Shown here: positions 1 through 6,208 of the stretch, in pieces | Numbering within the stretch: the first letter of the stretch is position 1 | How the letters are laid out: each line of letters starts with the position of its first letter | Assembly (NCBI GenBank): GCA_966210935.1 | Contig: CBIHLX010000031.1 | Span: forward strand, 1-9,825 | Length of the DNA: 9,825 nt | From: CBIHLX01 sp966210935 | GTDB lineage: Bacteria; Patescibacteriota; Saccharimonadia; Saccharimonadales; Saccharimonadaceae | Direction: 5' to 3' | Program-made: the position numbers and the translations under genes | Notes under the pieces: model-generated | Database searches by the model: none | What the model saw: the letters and a program-made list of their open reading frames with translations, nothing else | What the model was told of the DNA's origin: nothing

Positions 1-20
1 GAATCGTTCACACTAGAAAC

Positions 21-119
21 CTACCCACTATTACAATGTAGCTTAGCACACCTGTAATTGCTCGGCGAAGAAACTCTGTCACTCTTTCCCACTCTTTCAA
101 GGTAATACGAGGACGTCAT
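21..119 (-). CDS. Doubtful 32-residue ORF next to a strong promoter
   Basis: The ATG at 119 lies 5 bases after a consensus -10 box, so a leaderless transcript could begin almost exactly at this codon. The ORF (MTSSYYLERVGKSDR..., stop TAG at 21-23) resembles no family I know. An overlapping frame with no ATG reads ITLKEWERVTEFLRRAITG and ends at TGA 8-10; it looks at least as protein-like, so a frameshifted remnant is possible. The promoter might equally serve a gene to the left of the window. Low confidence as a protein. Confidence 0.2.
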   Translation of the reverse strand: MTSSYYLERVGKSDRVSSPSNYRCAKLHCNSG

Positions 120-124
120 TTTGT

Positions 125-153
125 ATTATAACATTATTCTTCGTATAATTCAA
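125..153 (-). promoter_or_regulatory. Sigma70-type promoter, TTGAAT-17-TATAAT
   Basis: On the minus strand a -35 TTGAAT (148-153) is followed after exactly 17 bases by a perfect -10 TATAAT (125-130). The predicted transcription start is at 118-119, on the ATG of the short ORF at 119. It is among the best-matching promoters in the window. Its target is either that ORF or a gene beyond the left edge. Confidence 0.6.
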
Positions 154-195
154 TGTGTCACTTGGCGCTGAGACTACATTAAATACGTCACGCCA

Positions 196-1155
196 CTAAG
201 ATGCCGGACCGGTTGAATTTGAAAGATTGGTCGTGCCGTTCCAAACCCAATCAGTACTGTTGCCATCGGCAAAAGCAGGAGTGCCTGCACCCTCGGTAAT
301 CATGATACCGTCCCACCAGACATCACCAGCGCCCGACATACCGCCATGGTAGAGGCGAATCCATGCACCGATTGCGTCAGCTGGAATAGAGTAGGTGACT
401 GTCGAACGCGTTTGGCCAGCCGCGTTGGGTGCCTGCGTACCATTTACCTTTACATGCGTACCAGCAGCGGTTGTATACCATGCAGTTACGCGTCGGCCAC
501 GGTCTGCGTCAACAGTTCCCGTAAGCGGAGCAGCTAGGCGAATTGTCGCCGATACCGTATACGTTCTACCCGCTTGAAGACCTGTACGGAATCCACCCTG
601 ATCACCGCCAAGGTTAATATATGAATCGGTGCTCGCAGTATCGTTTGGAGTAATTCTAAATGAGTTTGCGCCGCTACTAAACCAGTCGTTTGCACGCGCA
701 AGCGTACCTCGGACTACAGTTATACCAGCCGTACTCGTTTCGGCCGAAGGATTAAGCGATAGGTTTGTGATTGCATCTACGCCACCGACGCCATGCCCAG
801 CGCAACCGCCTTGAGTAGGCGCACCGGTCTCGGTAATTTTATATGAAACATTACCGTTCGTTGCAGTAAGGCAATAGCCGGTCGATGTGGTTGAGTACTG
901 GTATGAAACATCGCCGCCACCAGCAACCCCTGCCGCCGAAAGACTGCCATTCGCAGGATAAGTAGCATTGTCGACCTGATACAGCGAAAGTTTTTTAGCC
1001 GCCTGCGATAAAGCGCTGCTCACCGAACTAACCCGAGCTCGGTTCTGAATCCCGTTAAAGGCAACGATGGTGATGGCCGCCAAGATAGCGATCACCACGA
1101 TCACGATCAGAAGTTCGACGATAGTAAAGCCATGTTGTTTATGTTTTGCCCACAT
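196..1155 (-). CDS. Type IV prepilin-like protein with adhesin-like C-terminal domain
   Basis: 319 residues from ATG 1155. Residues 1-40 are a class III signal: basic leader MWAKHKQHG, predicted prepilin-peptidase cut G9/F10, Glu14 as the conserved Glu5 of the mature pilin, and a hydrophobic helix to about residue 33. Residues 40-120 are a short pilin head with Cys95 and Cys118 as a possible disulfide. Residues 128-319 form an extra beta-rich domain: a start of the type NLSLNPSAE, a central GAWIRLYH..VWWDGIMI strand pair, and an ending FADGNSTDWVWNGT of a kind often seen in jelly-roll carbohydrate-binding modules and phage tail proteins. I infer a minor or tip pilin carrying a ligand-binding adhesin. 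The reading frame runs upstream to 1218, but MWAK is the start because the second prepilin begins identically, and the extension would cover a promoter and a terminator-like hairpin. Stop is TAG. Confidence 0.88.
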   Translation of the reverse strand: MWAKHKQHGFTIVELLIVIVVIAILAAITIVAFNGIQNRARVSSVSSALSQAAKKLSLYQVDNATYPANGSLSAAGVAGGGDVSYQYSTTSTGYCLTATNGNVSYKITETGAPTQGGCAGHGVGGVDAITNLSLNPSAETSTAGITVVRGTLARANDWFSSGANSFRITPNDTASTDSYINLGGDQGGFRTGLQAGRTYTVSATIRLAAPLTGTVDADRGRRVTAWYTTAAGTHVKVNGTQAPNAAGQTRSTVTYSIPADAIGAWIRLYHGGMSGAGDVWWDGIMITEGAGTPAFADGNSTDWVWNGTTNLSNSTGPAS

Positions 1156-1164
1156 GTTGCTCTC

Positions 1165-1194
1165 AGTATACAAGGAACGGAGAGTAAAGGTAAA
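1165..1194 (-). promoter_or_regulatory. Likely promoter of the adhesin-type prepilin
   Basis: Minus strand: TATACT (1165-1170) lies 9 bases before the ATG, with a weak -35 TTTACC (1189-1194) 18 bases further up. There is no clear Shine-Dalgarno between -10 and start, so the transcript would be leaderless or have a leader of only a few bases. The second prepilin has a similar TATACA 12 bases before its ATG. Confidence 0.4.
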
Positions 1195-1213
1195 GAATCT
1201 GCCATATAAATAA

Positions 1214-1232
1214 GACACCTGGAGGTGGTGCC
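1214..1232 (-). terminator. Weak hairpin terminator after the FMN reductase gene
   Basis: Read on the minus strand, GGCACC (1232-1227) and GGTGTC (1219-1214) pair with one G-U around a 7-base loop, followed by the T-rich TTATTTAT. It sits 25 bases after the stop of the reductase gene and before the prepilin promoter, so it may separate the two units. The T tract is interrupted, so termination would be inefficient. Confidence 0.4.
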
Positions 1233-1256
1233 TTCTTTATACTAGAGTAGATAGAC

Positions 1257-1814
1257 TTAAGCAGCTACGAGCTCGCCAGCAGGAACGATGATCTCATCAA
1301 TTGCTGCAGCGATTTGAGTTGTTACACTCGCTTCGTCAAGCAGGCTGCCGTCTGGGTTGAGGTCTTTCATGAAGCCAAGCTGGGCCATATCTTGGCCGAT
1401 CTCTGCCTTCACATTTGTCAGAACTTCGCGCAAAGCCGCAACTGCCAGTGAGCCACCCGTCCAGCCGTAGGCGACTGCAGTTACAGGCTTGTCATTCCAT
1501 TCAGAGAATAGCCAGTCGAGCGCGTTCTTCTGAATAGCACTGAGGTTGTGATTGTATTCAGGAGTGATAAGAACGACACCATCAGCTTCAGAAACGAGCT
1601 TGCTCCATGTTGAAACATTTTCGTTAGTCTGAACATGATCAGGCGACATCGCTGGCTGTTCGTTGTCGTAAAATGGCAGGTTCAATGCAGCTAGGTCTAC
1701 GACTGTTGCTTTAACATCTTCGCGTGATTCAATATCTGCTTTTACATATTCAGCAACTTTATCAGCAACACGGCCAATGCGCGCGCTACCGATGACGACT
1801 AGGATATTTGTCAT
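1257..1814 (-). CDS. NAD(P)H-dependent FMN reductase family flavoprotein
   Basis: 185 residues, the usual length for the NADPH-dependent FMN reductase family (flavodoxin-like fold), soluble and cytoplasmic. These enzymes use FMN to pass electrons from NAD(P)H to flavins, quinones, azo dyes or metals. Visible marks are the N-terminal beta strand and phosphate-binding loop (ILVVIGSARIGRVADKV, residues 4-20), the hallmark ITPEYNHNLSAIQKNALDW (83-101) that packs round the isoalloxazine ring, and a glycine-rich GWTGG (117-121) before an alpha helix. ATG 1814 has AGGGG about 11 bases upstream, so unlike many neighbours this gene has a leader with a Shine-Dalgarno. The leader contains an inverted repeat at 1893-1915 that could be a redox-regulator operator. 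The specific substrate cannot be told. Confidence 0.9.
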   Translation of the reverse strand: MTNILVVIGSARIGRVADKVAEYVKADIESREDVKATVVDLAALNLPFYDNEQPAMSPDHVQTNENVSTWSKLVSEADGVVLITPEYNHNLSAIQKNALDWLFSEWNDKPVTAVAYGWTGGSLAVAALREVLTNVKAEIGQDMAQLGFMKDLNPDGSLLDEASVTTQIAAAIDEIIVPAGELVAA

Positions 1815-1892
1815 AAGTAATAATTCCCCTATATGATTTATTAATTTAGAACAGCAGCAGGGAAGAGACCTTCTTGCTACGTTACTTTACCT

Positions 1893-1923
1893 AATATAGC
1901 ATATGTTGCTATATTTTGTATAG
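1893..1923 (-). promoter_or_regulatory. Operator-like inverted repeats upstream of the FMN reductase gene
   Basis: AATATAGCA (1893-1901) and TGCTATATT (1907-1915) are perfect 9-bp inverted arms around a 5-base centre. A second inverted pair shares part of it: CTATA (1909-1913) and TATAG (1919-1923). This gives three half-sites of the type TATAGC/GCTATA spaced by about one helical turn, 80-110 bases before the reductase start. There is no T run, so a terminator for the preceding prepilin gene is unlikely; a binding site for a dimeric repressor fits better. No regulator is encoded alongside. Confidence 0.5.
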
Positions 1924-1949
1924 TAATCTAAAGAAATTGTATTCGTTTA

Positions 1950-2447
1950 CTAATTCACCCAGCTAGACCAGCTACCGCCACTGGCGCTATTGTAGCCCGT
2001 ACCTGCAGTTATAGTGGTGTCAGAAGTGATTTGGCTACATGTTGACGCACCCCAAACCGTTACCGTAGCGTCTTTGACCGTTCCATTTACGAGAAAAAAC
2101 TGACTGCCGGACTTTGATACCACTCCGACAGCATAGCTTAGGTTATCCGCTGTTCTACAGTAATAGAAATTATTTCTTGACGTGTCGTATGCACCCTTAG
2201 AGGCGGAGAGCTTTGTACTGTTTGCTAATTCAGTGGTCGTAGGATATGTCGTGCTCGTCGACACCGCCTTCGCTGCTTCAAGCTGCTTCACAATATTAGC
2301 CAAATCACTTTTAACCGCACTGTCATTAGCTCGGTTCTGAATTCCATTAAAAGCAACGATGGTGATGGCCGCCAAGATAGCGATCACGACAATCACAATC
2401 AAGAGTTCAACAATAGTGAATCCGGTTTGTTTATGTTTAGCCCACAT
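1950..2447 (-). CDS. Type IV prepilin-like protein (major-pilin size)
   Basis: 165 residues from ATG 2447. The first 40 residues match the adhesin-type prepilin at only one different position: leader MWAKHKQTG, cut G9/F10, Glu14, hydrophobic helix, then FNGIQNRA. The head differs completely: residues 41-63 continue the helix, Cys97 and Cys137 could form the C-terminal disulfide loop, and the chain ends in a Gly/Ser-rich tail GYNSASGGSWSSWVN. It is probably an exported pilus subunit. The frame opens upstream at 2474, but MWAK is preferred because it is shared with the paralog. A TATACA (2460-2465) lies 12 bases before the ATG. Stop is TAG. Pilin family membership is clear; its place in the pilus is not. 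Confidence 0.9.
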   Translation of the reverse strand: MWAKHKQTGFTIVELLIVIVVIAILAAITIVAFNGIQNRANDSAVKSDLANIVKQLEAAKAVSTSTTYPTTTELANSTKLSASKGAYDTSRNNFYYCRTADNLSYAVGVVSKSGSQFFLVNGTVKDATVTVWGASTCSQITSDTTITAGTGYNSASGGSWSSWVN

Positions 2448-2499
2448 GTCTACACCCAGTGTATAACAAACCATTACCAGGATGAAATTCTACAGCTAT

Positions 2500-2985
2500 C
2501 TACTCAACCCGGCGTGCAAATAGCTCATCGGTTTCGCGCATAAATATCTCTGCGGTTTTCGGACCAACACCATATAACTTTTGTAGACGCTTTGAGAACT
2601 CCTCTTCGTTGGCACTACTTTCGAACATTAACATCAGCGACCCCTCGTAGTCTCGAATCAATTGCTCCATGCAAGTTCGAAGCGCACGAGTCATCACTTC
2701 GTCATAGCGAGTATATTTACCCTCATCCAGTAGCCGCACAAGCGCACGCGCCGGCATATTGAGGATTGCCCATGGTGTATCAACCTTGCGATCAATAAAT
2801 AGACGCCAAGTATTTGCCGCTACACCAGACTGAATCGGCTTACCGAAAAGATATGAAAGCAGAAACCAACGAAACATATCATCATCACCACTCGTAACAT
2901 CCAATCCAAAGTCCGCCGCATGATGGACGGGCTTTGGTCGTGGCCGACGAGGGCGGCTCTGCTTAGATTTATCGACTAAACTCAT
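2500..2985 (-). CDS. HhH-GPD-like DNA glycosylase-fold protein, probably without catalytic residues
   Basis: 161 residues. A basic low-complexity start (residues 8-22, PRRPRPKP) precedes an all-helical domain. Near the C-terminus LQKLYGVGPKTAEIFM (134-149) is a good helix-hairpin-helix of the endonuclease III/MutY superfamily type (L.xGVGxKTA). Upstream, MFRWFLLSYLFGKPIQSGVAANTW fits the first helices of that fold. In active glycosylases a catalytic Asp follows the hairpin by about 18-20 residues, and many have a Cys4 iron-sulphur loop. Here the protein stops 12 residues after the hairpin helix and has neither, so it may bind DNA without cleaving base-sugar bonds. A -10 TAAAAT ends 8 bases before the ATG, suggesting a nearly leaderless message. 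The fold assignment is an inference from the motif. Confidence 0.65.
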   Translation of the reverse strand: MSLVDKSKQSRPRRPRPKPVHHAADFGLDVTSGDDDMFRWFLLSYLFGKPIQSGVAANTWRLFIDRKVDTPWAILNMPARALVRLLDEGKYTRYDEVMTRALRTCMEQLIRDYEGSLMLMFESSANEEEFSKRLQKLYGVGPKTAEIFMRETDELFARRVE

Positions 2986-2993
2986 CTACCCTT

Positions 2994-2999
2994 ATTTTA
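2994..2999 (-). promoter_or_regulatory. -10 box 8 bases before the HhH-GPD-like gene
   Basis: TAAAAT on the minus strand ends 8 bases before the ATG at 2985, so transcription would start one or two bases before the start codon. There is no recognisable -35. Confidence 0.4.
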
Positions 3000-3049
3000 T
3001 CAAATTGAATACGTCCACTTATGATGCTCGCGGTCAGGGTGAAGGGGAG

Positions 3050-3739
3050 CTAGTATCCGCCAAAGCTATCAATGCGGATATCCCGAATCTGCACGCCGTA
3101 ATCTATGAGTAAATGCTCGTTACTCTCAACCATACCCGGTGGCCCCGAAATATAAAAATTTTGATGCGGACTTTTAATGAGCGAAAGAATTAATTTCTCG
3201 CGCTTCTTTCTACTCGTCTCCTTGGTTGATATGTAATGAATCGATAGGTTTGGCATCATACCACTCCACTGGTCCAGCTCGTCTTTAAAAAGAAAGTTAT
3301 CGTTTTGATTCAGATAAATCAACATAACTTCATCCTTAGCCCGACTGTCGTACATTTCCTTTATCATGCTCCGGAAGGGAGCTATCCCCACACCGCCAGC
3401 GATCAATACACTAGCCTGGCTCTTCTTTAGCTGAAAACCGTAGTCGTTGCCATACTGCGATATAAAAAGCCGCTCGCCGGACTCAATAGACTGAAGGGCT
3501 CTTTTGAATTCACTTACACCCTCGCGAAAACTGATCCGTATGTCACTTTCCGTAGGAGAGGAGGAGATAGAATAGGTGATCCCGCCACCGAGTGTTCGTC
3601 CCTCAAAATGAATATCGATCCAATCTCCCGCCTCAAACACAAAGTTCGCCGGACGATGGAAGTGCACACTCCTATAACCAGGCAGGTCAGTGTCTGTTCG
3701 ACTGACAATAAGTTCTAGGTGTTGGTTTTTTGTAACCAT
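3050..3739 (-). CDS. Ferredoxin-NADP reductase-like FAD/NAD(P)H oxidoreductase
   Basis: 229 residues, a minimal two-domain reductase without a fused ferredoxin or globin. The FAD-binding barrel (about 1-105) has GGITYSISSSP (51-61) at the RxYS position and GVSEFKRAL (74-82) for FAD phosphate contact. The NAD(P)-binding domain (107-229) has VLIAGGVGIAPFRSM (111-125) and YISGPPGMVES (197-206). It ends in DSFGGY, where a terminal aromatic normally stacks on the flavin. The RxYS arginine that usually contacts the FAD diphosphate is replaced by Ile, so FAD binding may differ. A likely role is electron transfer between NAD(P)H and an unknown carrier. A -10 TATGAT lies 6 bases before the ATG, with no Shine-Dalgarno. 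It is 32 bases downstream of the CPBP gene and could also be read through from it. Confidence 0.85.
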   Translation of the reverse strand: MVTKNQHLELIVSRTDTDLPGYRSVHFHRPANFVFEAGDWIDIHFEGRTLGGGITYSISSSPTESDIRISFREGVSEFKRALQSIESGERLFISQYGNDYGFQLKKSQASVLIAGGVGIAPFRSMIKEMYDSRAKDEVMLIYLNQNDNFLFKDELDQWSGMMPNLSIHYISTKETSRKKREKLILSLIKSPHQNFYISGPPGMVESNEHLLIDYGVQIRDIRIDSFGGY

Positions 3740-3745
3740 CTTCTA

Positions 3746-3751
3746 ATCATA
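3746..3751 (-). promoter_or_regulatory. -10 box 6 bases before the FNR-like gene
   Basis: TATGAT on the minus strand is separated from the ATG at 3739 by TAGAAG only. A standard -10 to +1 distance puts transcription start on the first base of the start codon. No good -35 is visible. Confidence 0.45.
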
Positions 3752-3771
3752 CCGACCAACGCAACTTGCGT

Positions 3772-4557
3772 CTATGCGGCCGCTTGCGCGATCAACAACA
3801 CCATGAGATTCCACGTTGCATGTAAAATCATACCAGGATAGATACTACCCGTCCTCTGGTACATAATAGCCAGATACACACCAAGTGGTAAGACGCTAAT
3901 CATCTGCAGTGGATCAATATGCACCAGTGTAAATAAGAGAGACGAAACAGTAACACCGACAAATGCACCGTAGCGACGTTGTAGTGCGGGAAACAGAACA
4001 CCACGGAAAATCAACTCTTCCACAATCGGCGCTACCGCAACAGTCAGGACAAAGGTAGGCCAGAAGCCACCCATTACTCTCAACATCCCACTCCCGCCCG
4101 GCTCATCACTTGAAGTTGGAGGGTCTTGAATGCCGAGGCTCATCGCAACCATAGCCAAAACAATGAGTAAGCTCAGTAGGATCAGGTAATAACCCGCGAT
4201 ATAGCGCACCGCCCGAAAGGTCCTGAATCCTTTTAGACCCACACTAGCCCATGAGAGGTTTCGTTTCTTGAGCTGCTTTGCAATTAAGAAGACACTTACA
4301 AACAATCCAATGGCTTGACTAAAGAGGATAAAAACACCAAAGTTATCTGCCAATATGTCTATTTTGTCGATCAGCGACAGGTTAAGTATCTTGGCAATAA
4401 TAAGCGGCGAAAAGAGAATGAGAGGCATCAGAAAGCTCACAAGCAGCGCCATAAACAGACCGAACCTGATTGTAAAGGGCGAATCTGACATAGCAGGGAT
4501 GTGTGATTGTTTATGGGTCAATGTATTTCCGTGACCAGGAAGTGCTTTTACTGCCAT
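3772..4557 (-). CDS. CPBP family intramembrane metalloprotease
   Basis: 261 residues with about six to eight hydrophobic helices (clear ones near 33-60, 72-94, 117-142, 163-179, 198-216, 224-234 and 243-260). It carries the CPBP (CAAX protease and bacteriocin-processing, formerly Abi) motifs: EELIFRG with Glu180, Glu181 and Arg185; FTLVH with His213; and HATWN with His246 and Asn250. These are the predicted metal ligands and catalytic residues of the Rce1-like fold, so it should be an active membrane endopeptidase. In bacteria such proteins serve in peptide maturation, self-immunity or membrane protein quality control; no bacteriocin gene is adjacent, so the substrate is unknown. The start at 4557 is kept because a -10 TACAAT precedes it by 7 bases; Met23 (MSDSPF) at 4491 is the alternative. 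Confidence 0.88.
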   Translation of the reverse strand: MAVKALPGHGNTLTHKQSHIPAMSDSPFTIRFGLFMALLVSFLMPLILFSPLIIAKILNLSLIDKIDILADNFGVFILFSQAIGLFVSVFLIAKQLKKRNLSWASVGLKGFRTFRAVRYIAGYYLILLSLLIVLAMVAMSLGIQDPPTSSDEPGGSGMLRVMGGFWPTFVLTVAVAPIVEELIFRGVLFPALQRRYGAFVGVTVSSLLFTLVHIDPLQMISVLPLGVYLAIMYQRTGSIYPGMILHATWNLMVLLIAQAAA

Positions 4558-4564
4558 TGACCTT

Positions 4565-4570
4565 ATTGTA
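4565..4570 (-). promoter_or_regulatory. -10 box 7 bases before the CPBP protease gene
   Basis: TACAAT on the minus strand is followed by AAGGTCA and then the ATG at 4557. The spacing predicts a leaderless transcript; AAGG could alternatively act as a short Shine-Dalgarno if transcription starts further upstream. Confidence 0.45.
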
Positions 4571-4602
4571 GCAAAGCAACATCTCGGCCGTCGTTCAATC
4601 GA

Positions 4603-4779
4603 TTAAGCAAATACCGCAATCAGACCGAAAGCATGAACAACCAACCATGCTAAACCTAGCACCAAGAATGCGATGCCAACAAATGCGATCTTATCCCGCT
4701 TAGACATACCGAGCCGATTCATAAACGACGGCAATCTCAGACCCATCAGTAGAACTGCCAGTAACAAAAGACCCTCCAC
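4603..4779 (-). CDS. Small two-helix membrane protein, GTG start
   Basis: 58 residues encoded from GTG 4779 to TAA 4603. The translation is two strongly hydrophobic segments (about residues 3-15 and 31-57) joined by a loop with basic residues (RLPSFMNRLGMSKRDK), which by the positive-inside rule would face the cytoplasm. A stop lies upstream in frame (GATTAG), and GTG is the first usable start before the first helix. The coding style (dense hydrophobic codons, no internal stop) supports a real gene. I do not recognise a family. It is on the same strand as, and 45 bases upstream of, the CPBP protease gene, so the two may be co-transcribed. Confidence 0.6.
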   Translation of the reverse strand: MEGLLLLAVLLMGLRLPSFMNRLGMSKRDKIAFVGIAFLVLGLAWLVVHAFGLIAVFA

Positions 4780-4883
4780 GACTATTAATGGCTCTCTGCG
4801 GTTAGTCTAATCATGGACTCATCATAGCAAACAAAGCGGCATCCTGCGGCAAGCACATTGAATGTAGCTTATGCGAATGGATG

Positions 4884-4930
4884 ACCGAGCAGAGCATGCC
4901 GGACCCCATAAAGCTGGCTGGTCGGTTTTT
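4884..4930 (+). terminator. Possible hairpin plus T5 ahead of the basic-peptide gene
   Basis: ACCGA (4884-4888) can pair with TCGGT (4922-4926), or CCGGACC (4899-4905) with GGTCGG (4920-4925) with one bulge; either is followed by TTTTT (4926-4930). No plus-strand gene lies upstream, so this would end an unknown plus-strand transcript, or is chance. Apart from this and the GTG gene, 4558-4933 holds nothing I can support. Confidence 0.25.
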
Positions 4931-4933
4931 ATA

Positions 4934-4942
4934 TGGTATAAT
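4934..4942 (+). promoter_or_regulatory. Extended -10 promoter of the basic-peptide gene
   Basis: TGGTATAAT is a perfect -10 (TATAAT, 4937-4942) with the TGn extension, which can replace a -35; none is visible. The predicted start is near 4949, giving a leader of about 21 bases that contains the Shine-Dalgarno AAGGA (4959-4963) 6 bases before the ATG at 4970. This gene therefore uses a conventional leader, unlike several neighbours. Confidence 0.6.
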
Positions 4943-4969
4943 TATCAGAGTTTTTAAAAAGGAATTACT

Positions 4970-5062
4970 ATGGCAAAACATCGCAATTGGCACAGCGCCG
5001 ACATCAAGCGCGCACGCAAAAAGAAGCTAAAAGCAGCAAAGCGCAAAGCACAGCAAATCTAG
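4970..5062 (+). CDS. Very small, highly basic protein (30 residues)
   Basis: MAKHRNWHSADI is followed by a Lys/Arg/Ala-rich helix (KRARKKKLKAAKRKAQQ). About 12 of 30 residues are Lys or Arg and only one is acidic. The gene is a complete single-gene unit: extended -10 promoter, good Shine-Dalgarno, ATG, and a TAG stop built into the left arm of a perfect terminator. Composition and expression signals suggest a small ribosome-associated or nucleic-acid-binding protein, but I recognise no named family and do not assign one. The ORF is real by context; its function is unknown. Confidence 0.75.
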   Translation: MAKHRNWHSADIKRARKKKLKAAKRKAQQI

Positions 5063-5106
5063 CAAATAAAAAAGAAGGTCACTGAACCTTCTTTTTTATT
5101 TGCTAG
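5059..5106. terminator. Perfect 21-bp bidirectional terminator
   Basis: Arms 5059-5079 and 5086-5106 are perfectly complementary over 21 bp around a 6-base loop (CACTGA). The stem contains A6/T6, so RNA from either strand ends in a GC hairpin plus a U run. It terminates the basic-peptide gene on the plus strand, whose TAG stop lies inside the left arm, and rsgA on the minus strand, whose stop is 54 bases away. The remaining 5107-5160 has no feature I can support. Confidence 0.92.
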
Positions 5107-5160
5107 ACACGTCAATCCAGGCCTCGCACCCGGGCGAATAAAAAGTCGTGAGTAAGCTAT

Positions 5161-6201
5161 CTACTCTTCGTCTTGATGCCAGTCGACATTCTGCCTCGGG
5201 CGCTTATTGTTGCGCTTCGCCCGCATAGACTGGCGCTCAGCAAGCCCGGCTAGCTCGCTTTTCATTTTTAGATAGTTCGCATAGTGGGATTTGTCTAGCT
5301 TGCCATTTTGCAGCGCTTTTCGAATAGCGCACCCCGACTCCTGGGCGTGCTGACAGTCAGAATATCGACAGCGTTCACTTAAATCTGCAATGTCTTTGTA
5401 CTTGTTCTCAAGATCCTCCTCCGTGCCCCATAGCTGCAGCTCACGAATACCCGGAGTATCAACAAGAAGTCCGCCATTTGGTAGCAGGAATAGCTCACGG
5501 TGAACGGTAGTGTGTCTGCCGGTTGCGTCTGACTCTCGCACGGCGCCCGTCTGCTGAGCCTCTCGCTGTAGCAATTTATTGGTTAGTGTTGATTTTCCAA
5601 CACCCGAAGATCCAAGTAAAATTGCCGTCTGGGCCGGGTGAATACTATTGGCGACCTCATCAACCCCTATATCCTGAGTGGCGCTACAAACAAGAATAGG
5701 CAAGTCAAATGAACCGAGCTGATCGACATAATGCTGCGCCTCGTTAGTCTTATCAACTTTATTCAAAACGATAACTGGGCTAATGCTGCTAACCGATAAC
5801 TGGTATAGGAACCTTTGTAATCGCTCAATACTGAAATCGTTATCAAGCGCAAGTAGTACAAAAGCAATATCGATATTGGCGGCGAGTATTTGTTTGGTGG
5901 CTTGTTTCCCGGGAACCTTGCGGGCAATTTCATTACGACGCAAGACGACCGACTCAACAACAGCAGTGCCAGAATGAGTCACATGAACTGCAACCCAGTC
6001 GCCAACCTTTGGTACGTTATCTCCGCGACTATAGTGAGCAAGCTTACCCGATAGCTCTGCGGTAATAATTTCTGGTGTAGCCAACTTTAAAGACGTGCCG
6101 AAATCTGCCAAGACGCGCGCAGGAAGTAGCCCTGAAAGCCCTAGCTCATTCCACGCATGAGCGTGGTCTTCGGTCCAACCATAATAAGAAAGTGTATTCA
6201 C
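5161..6201 (-). CDS. rsgA: Ribosome small subunit-dependent GTPase A
   Basis: 346 residues from GTG 6201. RsgA is a circularly permuted GTPase that binds the immature 30S subunit and helps the decoding-site rRNA and late assembly factors settle. The N-terminal OB-fold (about 25-100) includes VGDWVAV. The G motifs come in the permuted order G4 NKVD (147-150), G5 SA (173-174), G1 GSSGVGKST (197-205), G2 GRHTT (228-232) and G3 DTPG (248-251). A C-terminal zinc motif uses Cys278, Cys283, His285 and Cys291, followed by a basic tail. The frame is open to 6393, but homologous RsgA proteins begin near the YGW...LIPARV-type sequence seen here. The 64 extra residues would run back through the divergent promoter. 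GTG 6201 also has a -10-like AATAAT 7 bases upstream. A strong shared terminator lies downstream. Confidence 0.95.
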   Translation of the reverse strand: MNTLSYYGWTEDHAHAWNELGLSGLLPARVLADFGTSLKLATPEIITAELSGKLAHYSRGDNVPKVGDWVAVHVTHSGTAVVESVVLRRNEIARKVPGKQATKQILAANIDIAFVLLALDNDFSIERLQRFLYQLSVSSISPVIVLNKVDKTNEAQHYVDQLGSFDLPILVCSATQDIGVDEVANSIHPAQTAILLGSSGVGKSTLTNKLLQREAQQTGAVRESDATGRHTTVHRELFLLPNGGLLVDTPGIRELQLWGTEEDLENKYKDIADLSERCRYSDCQHAQESGCAIRKALQNGKLDKSHYANYLKMKSELAGLAERQSMRAKRNNKRPRQNVDWHQDEE

Positions 6202-6208
6202 TACTCTT

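Noticed and set aside
1156..1218. Upstream extension of the first prepilin by 21 codons
   Set aside because: The paralog starts at the same MWAKHKQ, and a longer leader would be atypical and would cover the promoter and a terminator-like hairpin.
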